Shown here one piece after another: positions 61,289 to 64,000 of a stretch of DNA of 64,000 nt. The translations under genes were made by a program, and so were the position numbers. Within the stretch, counting starts at the first letter, position 1; every line of letters begins with the position of its first letter. A model generated the notes under the pieces. It made no database searches, had not been told where the DNA came from, and saw nothing but the letters and a program-made list of their open reading frames with translations. Origin of the DNA: Chromohalobacter moromii (GTDB lineage: Bacteria > Pseudomonadota > Gammaproteobacteria > Pseudomonadales > Halomonadaceae); contig NZ_JAHXDI010000002.1 of the NCBI RefSeq assembly GCF_023091865.1, positions 310,001 to 374,000 of the forward strand, read 5' to 3'.

Positions 61289-63715
61289 ATGGCTTCTCAT
61301 CATCAGACTCCGTTCCCCGACGGCCGCGAGGCGACTCTCACACACGAGGCCGGGGAGCCTCTTCCCGAAGCGGATGCAACCCTGACCCGTGCGCCGAGCG
61401 TCGAATCCTATACCGGCCCGGCCGGTGGCTGGGGGGCGATGAAAAGCGTGGGACGTCACCTCAAGCGTAGCCAGGCACCGCTCAAGGGCGCGCGGGCGTT
61501 GTTATCGACCAACCAGCCGCAAGGCTTCGATTGTCCGGGCTGCGCGTGGGGGGATCCGTTGCACGGCTCGTCGTTCGAGTTCTGCGAAAACGGCGTCAAG
61601 GCGGTGGCCTGGGAAAGCACCAAGAAGCGCGTCACGCGGCGTTTCTTCGAACGCCACACGCTGAGCGAGCTGCGTGGTTGGGATGACTTTCGTCTCGAGG
61701 ATCAGGGCCGGCTCACCGAACCCATGCAATACGATGCGGCCAGTGACCGCTATGTCCCCATCGACTGGGACGCGGCGTTCGCGCTGATCGCCGAACGCTT
61801 GGCGGCGCTGCCCGATCCCGACCGCGCGCTGTTCTATACCTCGGGACGCGCCAGCAACGAAGCGGCGTATCTGTATCAGTTGTTCGTGCGCCTCTATGGC
61901 ACCAACAATTTCCCCGATTGCTCGAACATGTGCCATGAGGCCAGCGGCGTGGGCATGCAGGCCAGCCTCGGCGTGGGCAAGGGCACCGTCCAACTGGACG
62001 ACTTCGAGCACACCGACACCGTCCTGGTTTTTGGTCAGAACCCCGGCACCAATCATCCCCGCATGCTCGGTGATTTGCGTCGCGCGGCGGAGCGGGGGGC
62101 ACGCATTGTTAGCTTCAATCCGCTCAAGGAACGTGGCCTGGAGCGTTTCGCCGATCCGCAGAACAAGCGCGAGATGCTGACCCAGGGTAGCCATCGCATC
62201 TCCTCGCATTACTATCAGCCCAAGATGGGCGGTGATATGGCGGTGGCACGCGGTATCGCCAAAGCCTTGTTCGCGCTCGAGGCCGTAGGGCGCTTCACGC
62301 CGGATCGCGACTTCATCGAGTCGCACACCGCCGGCTACGAGCAATGGCGGGCTCGGGTCGAGGCCACGTCGTGGGCGGACATCGAGGACCAGGCCGGCCT
62401 GACACGCACGCAGATCGAGGAGGTGGCGGATATCGTCGCCCGTGCCGAGCGCATGATCATTACCTGGGCGATGGGTATTACCCAGCACGAACATTCGGTG
62501 GACACCGTGCGCGAGCTGGTCAACTTGCTGCTGCTGGGTGGTCACCTCGGGCGTCCCGGTGCGGGAGCTTGCCCGGTGCGCGGTCATTCCAACGTCCAGG
62601 GTGACCGTACAATGGGCATCGACGAGAAGGCGCCCGCGCGGCTGATCGACGCCCTGGAGGCGCGGTATGGTGGAAAAAACGGTGTGACCATGCCGCGCGC
62701 GCCAGGGCACAACACCGTGGGCGCCATTCGCGCGCTGGAGCTGGGTGAGGCCGATGTGTTCATTGGGCTGGGCGGCAACTTCACCCGGGCCACGCCGGAC
62801 AGTCAGCGCACCGAACGCGCTTTCCGGCGCCTTGGGCTCAATGTGCAGATCAGCACCAAGCTCAATCGTAGCCATCTGATCACCGGTGGTGACGCGTTGA
62901 TCCTGCCCTGCCTAGGACGCACCGAGATTGATCGCCAGGGTGAGACGGGCGCGTCGCAGCAGGTCAGCGTCGAGGATTCCATGTCGATGGTACACGGCAG
63001 TGCCGGCATTCAGGCGCCGGCTTCCGAGTGGCTGCGCTCGGAGCCGGCGATCGTGGCGGGGATCGCCGAAGCTACGCTGGCGCGGGTACTGCCGCGTCGA
63101 GGGCTCGACCCGGGCGTGGTCGATTGGGCCGCGATGGTGGCCGATTATGATCGCATTCGCGACGAGATCGAGGCAGTCATTCCCGGTTTCGAGAACTTCA
63201 ATGCGCGCCTGAGACAGGCGGGTGGTTTCTGGTTGGAAAACGCTGCTAGCCAACGCCGCTTCACTACAGCATCCGGTCGAGCTTCGTTCTGTGCCGCACC
63301 GCTGCCCGAAGCGGTGATGCATCAACGCCTGCACGCACACCGCGATGACGGCTGGCTGACACTGCAGACGCTGCGCAGCCACGATCAGTACAACACCACC
63401 GTTTACGGTTACGACGACCGTTACCGAGGTGTCAAGGGGCAGCGGCGGGTGGTGTTCGTCAATCCTGCCGACCTCACGCGACTGGGGCTAGAAAGCGATC
63501 AGTGGGTCGATCTGGTGGGGCTCGATCACGAGGGCGTGCCTCGCCGCGCCCCGGCATTCAGGATCGTCGCCTACGAGACACCCGAGGGGTGCGCCGCCGC
63601 CTACTATCCCGAAACCAATGCCCTGGTGCCGCTGGAAAGCGTCGGTGTGGGGACCGATACACCCACCTCCAAGGCGGTCGCGGTGCGTCTGGAGCCGAGT
63701 CAGCGTATCGCCTGA
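61289..63715 (+). CDS. FdhF/YdeP-family molybdopterin oxidoreductase
   Basis: An 808-residue molybdopterin enzyme related to formate dehydrogenase alpha subunits and YdeP. It lacks the complete N-terminal four-Cys iron-sulfur motif (only FDCPGCAWG is seen) and has SNMCHEASG as the metal-ligand region. The C-terminal molydopterin dinucleotide domain begins near residue 680 (LTLQTLRSHDQYNTTVYGYD). The substrate is unknown; YdeP-type proteins are linked to acid stress, and formate is possible given fdhD. The start at 61289 is chosen over 61166, which overlaps fdhD. Confidence 0.83.
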   Translation: MASHHQTPFPDGREATLTHEAGEPLPEADATLTRAPSVESYTGPAGGWGAMKSVGRHLKRSQAPLKGARALLSTNQPQGFDCPGCAWGDPLHGSSFEFCENGVKAVAWESTKKRVTRRFFERHTLSELRGWDDFRLEDQGRLTEPMQYDAASDRYVPIDWDAAFALIAERLAALPDPDRALFYTSGRASNEAAYLYQLFVRLYGTNNFPDCSNMCHEASGVGMQASLGVGKGTVQLDDFEHTDTVLVFGQNPGTNHPRMLGDLRRAAERGARIVSFNPLKERGLERFADPQNKREMLTQGSHRISSHYYQPKMGGDMAVARGIAKALFALEAVGRFTPDRDFIESHTAGYEQWRARVEATSWADIEDQAGLTRTQIEEVADIVARAERMIITWAMGITQHEHSVDTVRELVNLLLLGGHLGRPGAGACPVRGHSNVQGDRTMGIDEKAPARLIDALEARYGGKNGVTMPRAPGHNTVGAIRALELGEADVFIGLGGNFTRATPDSQRTERAFRRLGLNVQISTKLNRSHLITGGDALILPCLGRTEIDRQGETGASQQVSVEDSMSMVHGSAGIQAPASEWLRSEPAIVAGIAEATLARVLPRRGLDPGVVDWAAMVADYDRIRDEIEAVIPGFENFNARLRQAGGFWLENAASQRRFTTASGRASFCAAPLPEAVMHQRLHAHRDDGWLTLQTLRSHDQYNTTVYGYDDRYRGVKGQRRVVFVNPADLTRLGLESDQWVDLVGLDHEGVPRRAPAFRIVAYETPEGCAAAYYPETNALVPLESVGVGTDTPTSKAVAVRLEPSQRIA

Positions 63716-63909
63716 TGCGCTGGCGATCGAACCTTACGACCAAAGTTGAGACGCATGACCGGTGTCGCGGCGCTATGCTGTTAAATATTACATAAGCGTC
63801 GCCACATAAGTTGGTATTACACACAATAGTCGCACGACGCCATTAATGCCCCGCCGATACTCAGGGGGCACGCCGCTCAACTCAACGAGGTCGCCCGGGA
63901 GGTGCCGTC
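63716..63909. other. Intergenic region before the terminal gene
   Basis: An AT-richer stretch around 63780-63840 probably holds the promoter of the next gene. No terminator hairpin with a T tract was seen after the oxidoreductase gene. Confidence 0.4.
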
Positions 63910-64000
63910 ATGGAACTATTCATCCAGACTGCATTGGGGTTTCCTTTTGCCTTCTTTCTCATCTTGCTGGCATTAGTGGCAGTTTACTGGTTGTTGGCCG
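63910..64000 (+). CDS. Membrane protein, N-terminus only (possibly YqiJ/OB-fold type)
   Basis: ATG at 63910 follows GGGAGGTG and encodes 30 residues (MELFIQTALGFPFAFF...), a single hydrophobic helix ending YWLLA before the window stops. The opening resembles inner-membrane proteins of the YqiJ/DUF1449 type, which usually precede a flotillin gene, but 30 residues cannot prove it. Confidence 0.5.
   Translation, partial: MELFIQTALGFPFAFFLILLALVAVYWLLA

Noticed and set aside
61502-62875. A 457-codon open frame antisense to the molybdopterin oxidoreductase
   Set aside because: Long antisense frames are expected in GC-rich genes; composition is His/Arg-rich and the sense gene is clear.

Overview
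The window reads as the chromosome of a halophilic gammaproteobacterium of the Halomonadaceae (Chromohalobacter/Halomonas type). The main evidence is an ectoine-degradation locus (enuR, doeA, doeB, doeX), a gamma-butyrobetaine/betaine module, an Entner-Doudoroff zwf-pgl-eda operon with hexR, and generally GC-rich coding sequence. I saw no rRNA, tRNA or CRISPR array. Genus and functions are inferred from protein and motif recognition only; no database search was run.

Layout. (1) 1-3000: a truncated substrate-binding-protein gene, then an AT-richer island that I read as integron gene cassettes on the minus strand without an integrase in view. It has one well-formed attC (1530-1613), one attC cut by the left end of an IS3-family element (818-843 / 733-817), a weaker attC candidate (2611-2661), and three genes of unknown function. 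(2) 3004-9368: an arginine/ornithine-type ABC importer operon (aotPQMJ plus the deacylase aotO), then astE and a DUF1338 gene. (3) 9727-16825: an OprB porin, a gluconolactonase-like enzyme, a chemoreceptor, a hemerythrin-like protein, and D-malate/tartrate dehydrogenase with its LysR regulator. (4) 16930-28947: a GT4 glycosyltransferase, a TVP38 membrane protein, a gamma-butyrobetaine hydroxylase with a betaine/carnitine binding protein and LysR regulator, an NfeD-slipin pair, a HAD phosphatase, a SulP-UspA pair and a RidA protein. (5) 29713-42205: a 12.5-kb, minus-strand aryl-polyene-type biosynthesis cluster (ketoreductase, dehydratase, ketosynthase, lipoprotein, FAD enzyme, MMPL exporter, LolA-like protein, acyltransferase, GT2, AMP-ligase/hotdog fusion, membrane protein, ACP, ketosynthase-like factor). 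(6) 42578-46423: a KGG-repeat stress protein, YnfA, and a PhnCDE-type importer with a fused double permease. (7) 46514-55020: hexR diverging from zwf-pgl-eda, followed by ugpBAEC. (8) 55014-60335: ghrA, enuR and doeA-doeB-doeX. (9) 60432-64000: fdhD, a FdhF/YdeP-like molybdopterin oxidoreductase and the start of a membrane protein.

How the parts work together. OprB and a secreted lactonase would feed glucose/gluconate into the Entner-Doudoroff operon controlled by HexR, and ugpBAEC would bring in glycerol-3-phosphate. The doe genes catabolise the osmolyte ectoine under EnuR and an Lrp-type regulator. The aot-ast region serves arginine/ornithine catabolism. The polyene cluster would build a lipid-linked polyene pigment in the outer membrane.

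The most unusual signals are the cassette island, an array of five 16-bp repeats between hexR and zwf, a 16-codon leader ORF coupled to zwf, a perfect 11-bp inverted repeat over the predicted doeA promoter, and the reorganised polyene cluster (AMP-ligase/dehydratase fusion with a His-rich insert, split GT/acyltransferase, single ACP).
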